From a virus, in IMG/VR virus record IMGVR_UViG_3300033145_003423, positions 1 to 52,543 of that record: 52,543 bases of DNA. One strand, given 5' to 3'. Positions 39,956 through 46,878 of the stretch are shown one piece after another. Positions within the stretch are counted from its first letter, which is position 1, and each line of letters starts with the position of its first letter. The translations under genes were made by a program, and so were the position numbers. The notes below the pieces were generated by a model that saw only the letters and a program-made list of their open reading frames with translations, was not told where the DNA came from and did no database searches.

Positions 39956-41045
39956 CAGCTATTTGTGCTAATCCTCTGTTTAATATATTGATAGCTGCGT
40001 TTACGTCCCTGTCAATTTCCAAGCCACAATACGGACATTTATGAGTTCTAACTGACAAAGCTTTTTTAACTATTTCACCGCAACCGCTACATATCTGGCT
40101 GGTGTACTTAGGGTCTACTGCAATAACTCTCTTGCCTGGCGCTTGTTTAGCCTTTGCTTCTAAGATATTGAAGAAGATTCCCCAGCCTGCATCAGATATG
40201 GATTTAGCTAAGCAGTGATTTTTAACCATATTGTTTATTTTTAAATCTTCACGAACAATAGTGTCATAGTTAGTTAATAAGTGACTAGCTACCTTATAAG
40301 CATTGTCTTTACGTTTATTGGAGATATGCTCATGAGTTTTGGCAAGTATAGTAACTGCCTTTTTACGTCTGTTAGAACCTTTTCTCTTGCGGCTGACTGA
40401 TTGACTTTGTTTCTTTAATTTAGATTCAGCTTTACGGTAGTTCTTGGGGTTAGGAATTAATTCGCCATCAGATGTAATTACGAATTCCTTAATACCCATA
40501 TCTATACCAGTATCCTGGTATGTTAGAGGAATCACCTTTTGTTCTACCTCACAGGAAAAACAGACATAATACCTTCCGTTCTTTCTGACAATGGTACAGG
40601 TTTTAATATTACCCTCTACTGCTCGGTGCAATTTTACTTTCACATTACCGATTTTGGATAGCTGTAGGTGCTTGCCCGAAAGTGCAAAACCACTCTGAGG
40701 GTAAGTAAAACTGTTGTACCTTTTATAGCTCTGAAACCTTGGAAAACCAGCTTTTTCACCTTGCTTAAGCCTACGAAAGAAATTTTGATATGCTCTGTCT
40801 AATCGTTTTAATACGTCTTGTAGGACTTGTGACTGTACGGTTTTATATTCCGGCAATACATTCTTGATTTTTGGTAATTCGTTTTGTTGGTTATAATAAC
40901 TAATGTTAATTCCACAATGCTTATATAGGTAGATACGGTGTTCTAAAGCACAATTGTATAGACGCTGGCATAGTGTAACTGTCTGATCTATAACTTCTCT
41001 CTGCTTTTTAGTTGGATATATTCGGTACTTATAGGTTTTTATCAT
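39951..41045 (-). CDS. tnpB: TnpB RNA-guided endonuclease
   Basis: A 364-residue IS605-type TnpB, ancestor group of Cas12. The N-terminus has YKYRIYPTKKQREVIDQTVT. The RuvC-like residues are D182 (TGIDMGIKEF), E266 (IVREDLKI) and D345 (EIDRDVNAAINIL). The zinc ribbon CSGCG...CPYCG lies at 319-340. All key residues are present, so it is probably active. The ATG at 41045 follows GGAGGTGAAAAG; a longer frame to 41096 has no site. It nicks or cuts target DNA at a TAM using the omega RNA, favouring retention of the element. Confidence 0.93.
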   Translation of the reverse strand: MIKTYKYRIYPTKKQREVIDQTVTLCQRLYNCALEHRIYLYKHCGINISYYNQQNELPKIKNVLPEYKTVQSQVLQDVLKRLDRAYQNFFRRLKQGEKAGFPRFQSYKRYNSFTYPQSGFALSGKHLQLSKIGNVKVKLHRAVEGNIKTCTIVRKNGRYYVCFSCEVEQKVIPLTYQDTGIDMGIKEFVITSDGELIPNPKNYRKAESKLKKQSQSVSRKRKGSNRRKKAVTILAKTHEHISNKRKDNAYKVASHLLTNYDTIVREDLKINNMVKNHCLAKSISDAGWGIFFNILEAKAKQAPGKRVIAVDPKYTSQICSGCGEIVKKALSVRTHKCPYCGLEIDRDVNAAINILNRGLAQIAA

Positions 41046-41135
41046 CTTTTCACCTCCTATGTATATCATATAATAGTTACATAACCTTGTCAACATTATT
41101 TATATATAGTATTATAATTATTGGAGGTGTTTAAT

Positions 41136-41279
41136 ATGACGATTTCAGATAAGAATACAAGAATATTGGTTATTATCCCAAAGGAACTAAAAAAGCAATT
41201 AGAACAAAAAGCTAAAGAAAACAATCGTTCAGTTAGTAACTATGTTGTAACTCTCATACAAAAAGATGTTAGCAAATAA
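41136..41279 (+). CDS. RHH (Arc/CopG-like) protein of the TnpB element
   Basis: A 47-residue protein (MTISDKNTRILVIIPKELKK, QLEQKAKENNRSVSNYVVTL) with the ribbon-helix-helix layout: a beta strand (RILVIIP), helix, and the SVSNYV second helix. It is divergent from tnpB and shares the roughly 90-base promoter region, so it probably represses tnpB. TTGGAGGTGTTTAAT precedes the ATG. A close homolog lies at 47978-48127, next to an HNH gene. Confidence 0.75.
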   Translation: MTISDKNTRILVIIPKELKKQLEQKAKENNRSVSNYVVTLIQKDVSK

Positions 41280-41346
41280 GAACTTCGGCATTTATCCCCC
41301 ACCTACATTAACAATTAGAGGTGGGGGTATTCTGCCTTAGTCAATA

Positions 41347-41413
41347 TAAACCCATTACCAAGCGGTAGGGTAACACCGCAATTCGGCTCGCGAAAACCTA
41401 GATAATGGGCATA
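41347..41413. ncRNA. Three-way-junction element, copy A
   Basis: TAAACCCATTA and TAATGGGCATA (41347-41357 and 41403-41413) close an 11-bp stem with one mismatch. Inside are the hairpin GCGGT-AGGGTAAC-ACCGC and a second hairpin TTCG-GCTCG-CGAA. Copy B at 45412-45476 has the same outline but different stem sequence. The active strand is unknown. A run of A follows on the plus strand. Confidence 0.5.
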
Positions 41414-41737
41414 AAAAAAGACGCTATTAAAACGCCCTTTGTTATCTTAATTAGTTATCAAAACCTGATGCCATATGGCTACAATACCTGATGCGAAACC
41501 ACTACAGGTTAAAAACCATCTCAAACGTCGAACACTCTAAGGCTAGACTCGATTTTAAGAAGAAATTTATCTCTTTATCTATGCGTTCTATTTCTCTTTA
41601 TATTTGCTCTTTTTCTTGGGAATATAACCGCAAACATCAAACACTTTATGCTCGTTTATATCTTTCATTTTGCGCCCGTTAAAGGCTATATGAGAATTGA
41701 GCATATACGAATTGCCTCTGCCTGAGCCATTCTTTAC

Positions 41738-42382
41738 CTAATGCAATAACATGCTTGTCTTTTTGCCGTTTACATTCAACACCCTCAACTTCTTTAATTG
41801 TTCTCTAGCTTTTCCAACCTTCGTATCTCTTTCGCTATAAAACATGGTTTTAAAGATTCCGTATTGTGTTATATCCCCACCATTCCAGTATATTTCGGGG
41901 TTAATGCAGTATTTCTTACACCCTCCGCTTTCACCGCGAAAGATTAAGTTTTTATCCATCAGTGATTTAAGTATTCGCTTTGTTTGTCGTTCTTCACGAT
42001 TTATTATCCTAGCTATATCCTCTGTCTCTAATGGCTTCGATTGTAACCCCTTGTGCTTGCTAACTAAAAAATTAGAGTTGATTTCACAGTAAGGAAATAA
42101 AAGCGTTATACAATAAACTTCATTAGGATTTAAGGCTTTTCTCATACCTATCTCCTCCCAAACCTCGCCATAAAACTTAGTAAACTTCTTGCGTTCTTTC
42201 TGCTTCTTGGGTTTTACTTTCTTGTCTTCATCTTGAAAACTCGCATCGTTAAACGCTTTGCTCTGAATATATGTATACCCTGGTTCTGGAGGTGCCATCA
42301 GTACATATCCTTTAAGGGCCGCCTGGGCTGCCAGTTCGCGTAAATTATCCGTTACAATCACCACCATTTCGGGCGCGGACAA
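41738..42382 (-). CDS. Winged-helix replication/regulatory protein (RepL-like pattern), C-terminus probably frameshifted
   Basis: A 214-residue protein. Residues 85-170 form a winged helix-turn-helix (LNPNEVYCITLLFPYCEINS, DIARIINREERQTKRILKSL, then CKKYCINPEIYWNGGDI), similar to Firmicutes plasmid RepL proteins; initiation at a plasmid-like origin is inferred. The frame stops after NVNGKKTSMLLH, but a -1 shift at an AAAAA run (about 41763) continues as KDKHVIALGKEWLRQRQFVY to 41679, which looks like real coding. The TTG at 42382 lies inside a palindromic operator; the ATG at 42367 is an alternative start. Confidence 0.55.
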   Translation of the reverse strand: MSAPEMVVIVTDNLRELAAQAALKGYVLMAPPEPGYTYIQSKAFNDASFQDEDKKVKPKKQKERKKFTKFYGEVWEEIGMRKALNPNEVYCITLLFPYCEINSNFLVSKHKGLQSKPLETEDIARIINREERQTKRILKSLMDKNLIFRGESGGCKKYCINPEIYWNGGDITQYGIFKTMFYSERDTKVGKAREQLKKLRVLNVNGKKTSMLLH

Positions 42383-42422
42383 AAATGTCCTGAATTCGGC
42401 CTTTTGAGTGACAAAAATGTCA
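42377..42422. promoter_or_regulatory. Pair of 14-bp palindromic operators
   Basis: GGACAAAAATGTCC (42377-42390) and TGACAAAAATGTCA (42409-42422) are perfect palindromes sharing the core GACAAAAATGTC. They are 32 bases apart, three helical turns, just upstream of and overlapping the start of the winged-helix gene. They are probably binding sites of that protein or of a repressor. Confidence 0.65.
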
Positions 42423-42607
42423 TGCCCCTAATTACCACTACATAGCCATTAGGTGCGAAATTAACTGCGTTTTGTTCTTACTTCTTATATGTACAAGATA
42501 TAAAACAACTTATAGTACCCATATTTTTTCAGAAAAATATTTTAAAATCCTGTTTGCAGGTAATACCCCCTCATAAAACATAAACCTCCAGGAATCATAC
42601 CGGGGGT

Positions 42608-42739
42608 CTATACTTTATATATTTCTTCTTCAATCGCATCAAGGACTTTGTTAATACGATCTTTAATGTCTGGACGCTCCGCTATCTTTTTTAATTCGTG
42701 AAGATAAGCCATTAAAAATTGAACTCTAAGTTCATTCAT
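42608..42739 (-). CDS. 43-residue helical peptide
   Basis: The ATG follows AAAGGAGGAACGCAGT. The product, MNELRVQFLMAYLHELKKIA then ERPDIKDRINKVLDAIEEEI, is an amphipathic helical peptide. It is in the right orientation upstream of the winged-helix gene. The function is unknown. Confidence 0.55.
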   Translation of the reverse strand: MNELRVQFLMAYLHELKKIAERPDIKDRINKVLDAIEEEIYKV

Positions 42740-42859
42740 ACTGCGTTCCTCCTTTTATTGGCATATTATGGAAAAGAAACTTAGTTTGTTGTGTGTTTAA
42801 AAAAATATATTTGGGGTCGCGTGTAAGCACTAACGTCAAATAAACGACCCCGGGGGGGT

Positions 42860-43171
42860 CTATGTTTCATCGAACAACTCGATTAACGCCTCAACCCATT
42901 CAATATATTCTTGGTGTGTCATTTGTTCTCGGTAGGGTTCACCTTTGTTGTTAGCACTTATTCCACCAAGTCCAATATACTTTACGTCGGTATATCCCTC
43001 TTTTATGTAATCCCATAAATCGTCATAATCGCTGGTCAACACCACGTCATGCCCGCTATGAAAACAATCTGCCCATTTGTTGTGAACGAAGTCCATTAAA
43101 TCTTTACCCCAACGCTCATGGTCTTGGTACACACGACAAGTTTTGCAGTAACTTATGTAATCAATTCCCAC
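42860..43171 (-). CDS. Hypothetical protein with cysteine/histidine cluster
   Basis: A 103-residue protein from the GTG at 43171, which follows AAGGAGGAAAAAAA; the longer frame to 43303 is not supported. It starts VGIDYISYCKTCRVYQDHER and has KWADCFHSGHDVVLTSDYDD, so a metal site is possible. The C-terminus is acidic. It is not recognised. Confidence 0.55.
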   Translation of the reverse strand: MGIDYISYCKTCRVYQDHERWGKDLMDFVHNKWADCFHSGHDVVLTSDYDDLWDYIKEGYTDVKYIGLGGISANNKGEPYREQMTHQEYIEWVEALIELFDET

Positions 43172-43519
43172 TTTTTTTCCTCCTTGATTATTGTGATGGG
43201 ATATTTTTTTTGGGGATGAGCGCACATATACTATATATACATATATACGAGGGGGGGAGGTGCTGCACCGGGGGTCTGTTTGGTATCGTGCACTCTGCCG
43301 CATGCCCCTCCTGGCTCACACCCTGCCCCTTTTTGACTATGCGGGCAGGGAACACTGTAATGTAGCAGGCAAAACACCACTGACTACTGTAATATGAGTA
43401 GAATACAAGGTAAACATAAAATAGTACCGATAAGCATGAAAATGGGTATTATTTCTGCTGGTTTTGGACTGATAACAGACTAAATATACAATACTATTGC
43501 ATAATCCGGCTGTCGTGGA
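43172..43519. other. Intergenic region, no gene seen
   Basis: About 350 bases between the small terminase and the next gene downstream. The region 43240-43270 is G-rich and contains a CACCGGGGGTCTG motif also found near 42600 and 42850. No open frame with a ribosome site was found. A packaging site (pac or cos) could be located here because of the adjoining small terminase, but no specific signal is visible. Confidence 0.4.
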
Positions 43520-43972
43520 CTATTTTGCCCAGTCATCCAGGTCAGGATTTGCGAATGTAACTGTAATATCACCGGAAACGTTTGTGTCTATCTCCTGTTT
43601 GTCCCGCCAGTCATAGTTATTTTTGAGGCTAAACATGATGCCTTGCGCTGATTTGGCAGTAAACAATGACTCCGCCGCAAAACTCTCTATTTTAGCCTTC
43701 GCGCGCGATATTGCGTCATGATACTCAATGCCATAATTGTCCTGATAAGTCATTAAAGTTTGTCTGTTTGTCCCCATAAACACCGCTAATCCCGACACTG
43801 TAAGCGGTTTAATGTTTTGCTGATACTTGTCTCCATTGTCGTCTATCTTTGTAATATAGCAGCTATCAAAGTAATCCTGTATAACTGCCTCTAAAACCTC
43901 CGGTGTCTCAAATTTACGTGGTTTACCGCCATGGTTGCCGATCGCATTTTTATTATTTCTAGGTGCCGCCAT
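43520..43972 (-). CDS. terS: Terminase small subunit
   Basis: A 150-residue DNA-packaging initiator that recognises phage DNA and hands it to the large terminase. The sequence KNAIGNHGGKPRKFETPEVL and FDSCYITKI at the N-terminus, PLTVSGLAVFMGTNRQTLMT (a helix-turn-helix) at about 65-85, and IMFSLKNNYDWRDKQEIDT near the end match the P22 gp3-like/Terminase_5 type. The ATG at 43972 follows GGGGGTGATCACA. It is separated from the large subunit by about 6.8 kb of accessory genes, which is unusual. Confidence 0.85.
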   Translation of the reverse strand: MAAPRNNKNAIGNHGGKPRKFETPEVLEAVIQDYFDSCYITKIDDNGDKYQQNIKPLTVSGLAVFMGTNRQTLMTYQDNYGIEYHDAISRAKAKIESFAAESLFTAKSAQGIMFSLKNNYDWRDKQEIDTNVSGDITVTFANPDLDDWAK

Positions 43973-44245
43973 TGTGATCACCCCCAATCATTTTTATCAT
44001 CTATTATATATGTAAGCTAATTTTATCTTTTTTGGTGAACAAGGTTTATCCCTCGCTCACCAATTTTTACCGTCGTTTTGGTCTATAACTTTTAAAAAAG
44101 AATAATTTTGTAAACCAGGTTTCCCTTTCCTTTTCTCCCTAGTACCCTCATATCTATTCTCTTCCTATACACTCAATTCTCTTCTAATCATATCTATTCT
44201 TCTCTCTTCGCATACCATATGCAATGCATTTGCATACCATTTGCA
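43973..44245. other. Intergenic region with degenerate ATGCAA/AGAAGAGA repeats
   Basis: On the minus strand the bases after the truncated DUF4373 gene contain repeated ATGCAAATG/ATGGTATGC units and AGAAGAGAATAGA units (about 44150-44245). These match the linker found inside full-length DUF4373 proteins, so the region looks like the decayed continuation of that gene. A terminator was not seen. Confidence 0.5.
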
Positions 44246-44623
44246 TTACCTGTCTTTCCATCGAGTATTTGCAGCTTCTCTTCTTTTTTCCACTATCTCA
44301 TCATAAGCCTTCATTTTTCCCAAAAGAATCGGGCTCCAAAAAGTTTCCCCGTCTGACTCAAAGAGTTCAAATTCTTCTATGCAATCGCCTATAAACTCCT
44401 GCATTTTGTCTGTATCGGCGTCTAATTCCTTCGCTATGCCCTTCATTGCATACTTTCCTACTAATTTAAGTCGGTAGTTTTCAGATTCTCTCATCATCTC
44501 TAACAGCATCCAATACCATCCATAACCTTCTGCACCATAAATTGTACGCATAGTAAGCGTTTTTTGTTCTCTACGTGCGTTTCCTTCGTGTTTAAACCAA
44601 TATACTTCCTGTTTTCTTGCCAC
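44246..44623 (-). CDS. DUF4373 protein, truncated paralog
   Basis: A 125-residue protein with only the N-terminal DUF4373 domain: YWFKHEGNARREQKTLTMRT, GAEGYGWYWMLLEMMRESEN and a helical end LGKMKAYDEIVEKRREAANT. Compared with the 286-residue copy at 1-861, it lacks the linker and C-terminal domain. Right after the stop, ATGCAA-type repeats typical of the linker continue out of frame, so it was probably truncated by mutation. The GTG start follows AAAGGGGTTG. Confidence 0.7.
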   Translation of the reverse strand: MARKQEVYWFKHEGNARREQKTLTMRTIYGAEGYGWYWMLLEMMRESENYRLKLVGKYAMKGIAKELDADTDKMQEFIGDCIEEFELFESDGETFWSPILLGKMKAYDEIVEKRREAANTRWKDR

Positions 44624-44625
44624 AA

Positions 44626-45375
44626 TTACACAACCCCTTTTGCATTTTTGTAAAGGGGTCTCGGTTTAGTAAATTTTATGCCAGGTAGTTTAATTGTTGG
44701 TAAATCATCGTTCACCCCGCTGCTATTAGCTGGCGGTTTTAATGTTGCTATATAATATAATTCATATATGTCTGTATCGGATTTATTGCTTAGCAAGCTA
44801 TATGCAAAGTATCGCGCTTTCCTTTCGCCAGAAGACGTTGCAATTCTTCTACCTAAATCATAACTTTTACCTATATAAAGCAATTCTTTTTTACTATCGT
44901 AAAGCTTGTACAATCCAGATTTCGAAAATAATCCCATTAATATTTCTAATGTTTTTTCGCTTAATTCGAGCGTTGCCTTGCTCACTTTATCTTTATATGA
45001 TGCATCTTGCCGAATAGAATTTACGCCCATAAAAGGTTTGCCATATTTCGAAAATTCCGAACACAACAAAGCTGCTTGTTTATCTAGTTCTAACATAGAT
45101 ATGTAGTTTTTAATAATGTTATCAACGTCCATTAACAACGCTTTCGTTTCTTCGCCGTTAACACACTTAGAAAGCCTAAACGAAAACACATTAACAGGCT
45201 GTCTGAGACAATATTCATGAATAGAACCTACATTTTCTTCATTAAAGCAATAAAGTTTATTTGTTTCTTCAAGAAGCAACTTCTTTAATTCTTCATTAAC
45301 GTCAACACCGTTATTAAGGGTTATTTTCCTGCAATAATAAAAGTAATGCATATGATTCTGGTAACGTTTATTCAT
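44626..45375 (-). CDS. GIY-YIG family nuclease
   Basis: A 249-residue protein. The C-terminal third has the GIY-YIG signature: GLYKLYD at 154-160, LLYIGKSYDLGRRI at 165-178, a conserved Glu in DIYELYYIATLKPPAN at about 202-217. The N-terminal 150 residues are helical and not recognised. Such enzymes act as homing or restriction-like endonucleases. The leader contains the structured element copy B (45412-45476) 37 bases upstream. AGGTGAAAA precedes the ATG. Confidence 0.7.
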   Translation of the reverse strand: MNKRYQNHMHYFYYCRKITLNNGVDVNEELKKLLLEETNKLYCFNEENVGSIHEYCLRQPVNVFSFRLSKCVNGEETKALLMDVDNIIKNYISMLELDKQAALLCSEFSKYGKPFMGVNSIRQDASYKDKVSKATLELSEKTLEILMGLFSKSGLYKLYDSKKELLYIGKSYDLGRRIATSSGERKARYFAYSLLSNKSDTDIYELYYIATLKPPANSSGVNDDLPTIKLPGIKFTKPRPLYKNAKGVV

Positions 45376-45411
45376 TTTTCACCTGTCCTTTCAGTGCGTC
45401 CTAAATAAGGT

Positions 45412-45476
45412 TAAACCCTAGTTGAGGGGCGGTAGGACATCCGCTTTTCGCTAGCTAAGCTATCAACCAGGGCATA
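45412..45476. ncRNA. Three-way-junction element, copy B
   Basis: TAAACCCTAGTTGA and TCAACCAGGGCATA (45412-45425 and 45463-45476) form a 14-bp stem with one mismatch. Inside are the hairpin GCGG-TAGGACAT-CCGC and TAGC-TAA-GCTA. Relative to copy A, the TAAACCC/GGGCATA base and the first hairpin core GCGGTAGG are conserved, while the middle of the basal stem differs on both sides and keeps pairing. It lies in the leader of the GIY-YIG gene on the minus strand. Confidence 0.5.
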
Positions 45477-45503
45477 TAAAAAGCACCGGCTCTCGCCGAT
45501 GCT
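45477..45503 (-). terminator. Terminator downstream of 45506-45676 gene
   Basis: On the minus strand AGCATCGGC-GAGA-GCCGGTGCT is followed by TTTTTATA. The T-run runs into structured element copy B. Confidence 0.8.
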
Positions 45504-45505
45504 AT

Positions 45506-45676
45506 CTACCTATGATAAATCCTTATTTTCGTATCCCGGAAAATCCTATCCTCAAGCTTGAGCGTTCCGGGCTTCTCTTTTGCTTCCGTTGCCGGTGCTG
45601 GCTCTTCTTTTCTGTTTGCCACCTCCACCAGCTCCCGGATTTGATCTAGGTAGTTTATGATTTTCTTTTTTGCCAT
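45506..45676 (-). CDS. 56-residue basic hypothetical protein
   Basis: The ATG at 45676 follows GTGGAGGGAATT. The product starts MAKKKIINYLDQIRELVEVA and has a charged Glu/Pro-rich middle, ending DRIFRDTKIRIYHR. It may be a small regulatory protein. Terminators lie on both sides, so it appears to be a single-gene unit. Confidence 0.5.
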   Translation of the reverse strand: MAKKKIINYLDQIRELVEVANRKEEPAPATEAKEKPGTLKLEDRIFRDTKIRIYHR

Positions 45677-45690
45677 AATTCCCTCCACGC

Positions 45691-45711
45691 AAAAAAGCCC
45701 CGCTGCCGGGG
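45691..45711 (-). terminator. Terminator
   Basis: On the minus strand CCCCG-GCAG-CGGGG is followed by CTTTTTTG. It isolates the 45506-45676 gene from transcription from further right. Confidence 0.8.
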
Positions 45712-45764
45712 ACTCCTTGCTACCGCAATATTGTATATTACCATTTTACGCCTTTTTTCCGCCC

Positions 45765-45797
45765 GTTTGGTCCCCTGTTTGTCCCCTTTTTGTCCCA
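45765..45797. repeat. Three 11-bp direct repeats
   Basis: GTTTGGTCCCC, TGTTTGTCCCC and TTTTTGTCCCA follow each other without gap, placing GTCCC on the same face every 11 bp. They lie between the minus-strand terminator and the plus-strand promoter at 45844. They may be iteron-like or repressor-binding repeats. Confidence 0.55.
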
Positions 45798-45843
45798 TCC
45801 AGAAAAAAGCATGGTTGCGTCTCTACTATATATAGCTTGCGTT

Positions 45844-45872
45844 TTGACACACGTACCGTATCGTAATATACT
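45844..45872 (+). promoter_or_regulatory. Sigma-A-type promoter
   Basis: TTGACA (45844-45849), a 17-base spacer, and TATACT (45867-45872). This is a near-consensus promoter for the 45899-46063 gene. Confidence 0.85.
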
Positions 45873-45898
45873 ATATAAGAAGAGAGGAGATGATCGCA

Positions 45899-46063
45899 AT
45901 GGCAAAGGCAAAATTGATATTTGATGTTCACCCGGGCGAAAAAGAGTGGCTAGAAAATGTAGTACTGGCAGCGGAGCCAGGGCAAACCAAAATTGGCCTC
46001 TTTCGGCAGCTGCTAGATAGATATGCTGCCGAAAAGGGACTCCCATCGCGGCCAAAAAAATAA
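45899..46063 (+). CDS. 54-residue hypothetical protein, possible RHH-like regulator
   Basis: AGAGGAGATGATCGCA precedes the ATG. The product begins MAKAKLIFDVHPGEKEWLEN and has KIGLFRQLLDRYAAEKGLP near the end, a strand-helix-helix arrangement similar to short ribbon-helix-helix proteins. It has its own strong promoter and terminator, as expected for a regulator. Confidence 0.5.
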   Translation: MAKAKLIFDVHPGEKEWLENVVLAAEPGQTKIGLFRQLLDRYAAEKGLPSRPKK

Positions 46064-46105
46064 TTCCAAAATAATTTAATGAATTTTCACCAAAAAGCCT
46101 GCAAT

Positions 46106-46126
46106 GCCCAATATTGTGGGCTTTTC
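46106..46126 (+). terminator. Terminator
   Basis: GCCCA-ATATTG-TGGGC is followed by TTTTCTTGT. It ends the monocistronic transcript of the 45899-46063 gene. Confidence 0.75.
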
Positions 46127-46154
46127 TTGTACTCAAAAATAATTCATTTTCCCC

Positions 46155-46183
46155 TTGCAATGCACCACGCCACGTGCTATACT
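46155..46183 (+). promoter_or_regulatory. Sigma-A-type promoter of the right-hand operon
   Basis: TTGCAA (46155-46160), a 17-base spacer and TATACT (46178-46183). It would start the long operon that ends with the recombinase gene. Confidence 0.75.
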
Positions 46184-46189
46184 TATATC

Positions 46190-46508
46190 AGATCAAGGGA
46201 GCAGGCAAAGCACCGCGACAGGGCCTTTGAGCAGACGGCGGCAGTAACCTAAACTCCCAGCAACCCGGACGAGACGCAACCGACCGGCAAGCCCGGCAGG
46301 CTCTTTGAAAACTAAATCCCCGTAAACCGCAAGTACACGGTATACCTGGTCAACAGCCTGACGGAGAAACAGTTCATAGGAGTACCCGTCAAACCCCAAC
46401 ACATAGCCGGTCAGGACACAAAGGAGAAAGCGGGAATCAAACCGGGCGCAAGAATCCCGAAGCAAGCCACAAGGTTTGTTTGAGGATTTTTGAAAAGGAG
46501 GCGGAAAC
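46190..46508 (+). promoter_or_regulatory. Long untranslated leader
   Basis: About 320 bases lie between the promoter and the first gene. The leader is purine-rich and contains many short repeats such as GGCAAGCCCGGCAGGC and AAACCGGGCGC. No plus-strand frame with a ribosome site was found. A minus-strand frame of 105 codons exists but has no start site. A regulatory RNA or a known riboswitch could not be recognised. Confidence 0.5.
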
Positions 46509-46673
46509 ATGCATTATATAGCATTGTTTGACGGAATGGAATGGCACGTAGGCACAGTACCAGCGATGCTGGCAGACTCAGAAGACGCTAGCAAGGTAGT
46601 GAGCAGCAAAGCAGAATGTGAAGCAATATGCGCACAGCGCAACGCAGACGGAATAGAGCCAGAAGGCTGGTAG
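46509..46673 (+). CDS. 54-residue hypothetical protein
   Basis: AAAAGGAGGCGGAAAC precedes the ATG. The product is MHYIALFDGMEWHVGTVPAM then LADSEDASKVVSSKAECEAI. It is a small acidic protein of the type often encoded next to DUF3560 genes on plasmids. The function is unknown. Confidence 0.55.
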   Translation: MHYIALFDGMEWHVGTVPAMLADSEDASKVVSSKAECEAICAQRNADGIEPEGW

Positions 46674-46716
46674 CTAACAGATAACAAACAAGCCGGGGCC
46701 GGCAGAAAGGGGTAAT

Positions 46717-46878
46717 ATGAAACATTTGATAATGTACAGCAGCACAAAGAATCGTTGGCAGTATTGCCGGCGAGTTGGAAAAAACGAGCTAGCTAATCTG
46801 ACCGCCCGCAACATGCAAATCCTGGAGGGCAGCAAAGCCGAGGTAATTGCACAGCTGGACAGTATAGCAAGGCCATAG
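46717..46878 (+). CDS. 53-residue hypothetical protein
   Basis: AGAAAGGGGTAAT precedes the ATG. The product MKHLIMYSSTKNRWQYCRRV, then GKNELANLTARNMQILEGSK, is basic. It is a small operon member without recognised family. Confidence 0.55.
   Translation: MKHLIMYSSTKNRWQYCRRVGKNELANLTARNMQILEGSKAEVIAQLDSIARP

Larger units (their letters stand above)
39842..41340 (-). mobile_element. IS200/IS605-family TnpB-only element with divergent RHH gene
   Basis: The element consists of tnpB (minus strand), a divergent RHH gene, and terminal structures. The right end (minus strand, 3' of tnpB) reads GAAGCCCCGACTTCAAGAG then TAAGTGGGGGAGTGGTCAC, a typical IS605-type right end ending at about 39842. The left end carries a CCCCCACCT/AGGTGGGGG hairpin (41296-41327). 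TTGAC next to the left end (41340-41344, minus strand) could be the target/TAM. No tnpA transposase is present, so mobility would depend on one in trans. Exact ends are estimated. Confidence 0.75.

Noticed and set aside
41347-41413. tRNA-like appearance of the three-way-junction element
   Set aside because: It has a D-arm-like stretch but no T-arm, anticodon arm or acceptor spacing of a tRNA.
41491-41682. Plus-strand frame of 63 codons
   Set aside because: It has no ribosome site and lies opposite the probable shifted end of the winged-helix gene.
46193-46510. Minus-strand open frame of 105 codons
   Set aside because: It has no ribosome site, an unusual composition, and covers a leader with promoter and gene starts on the other strand.
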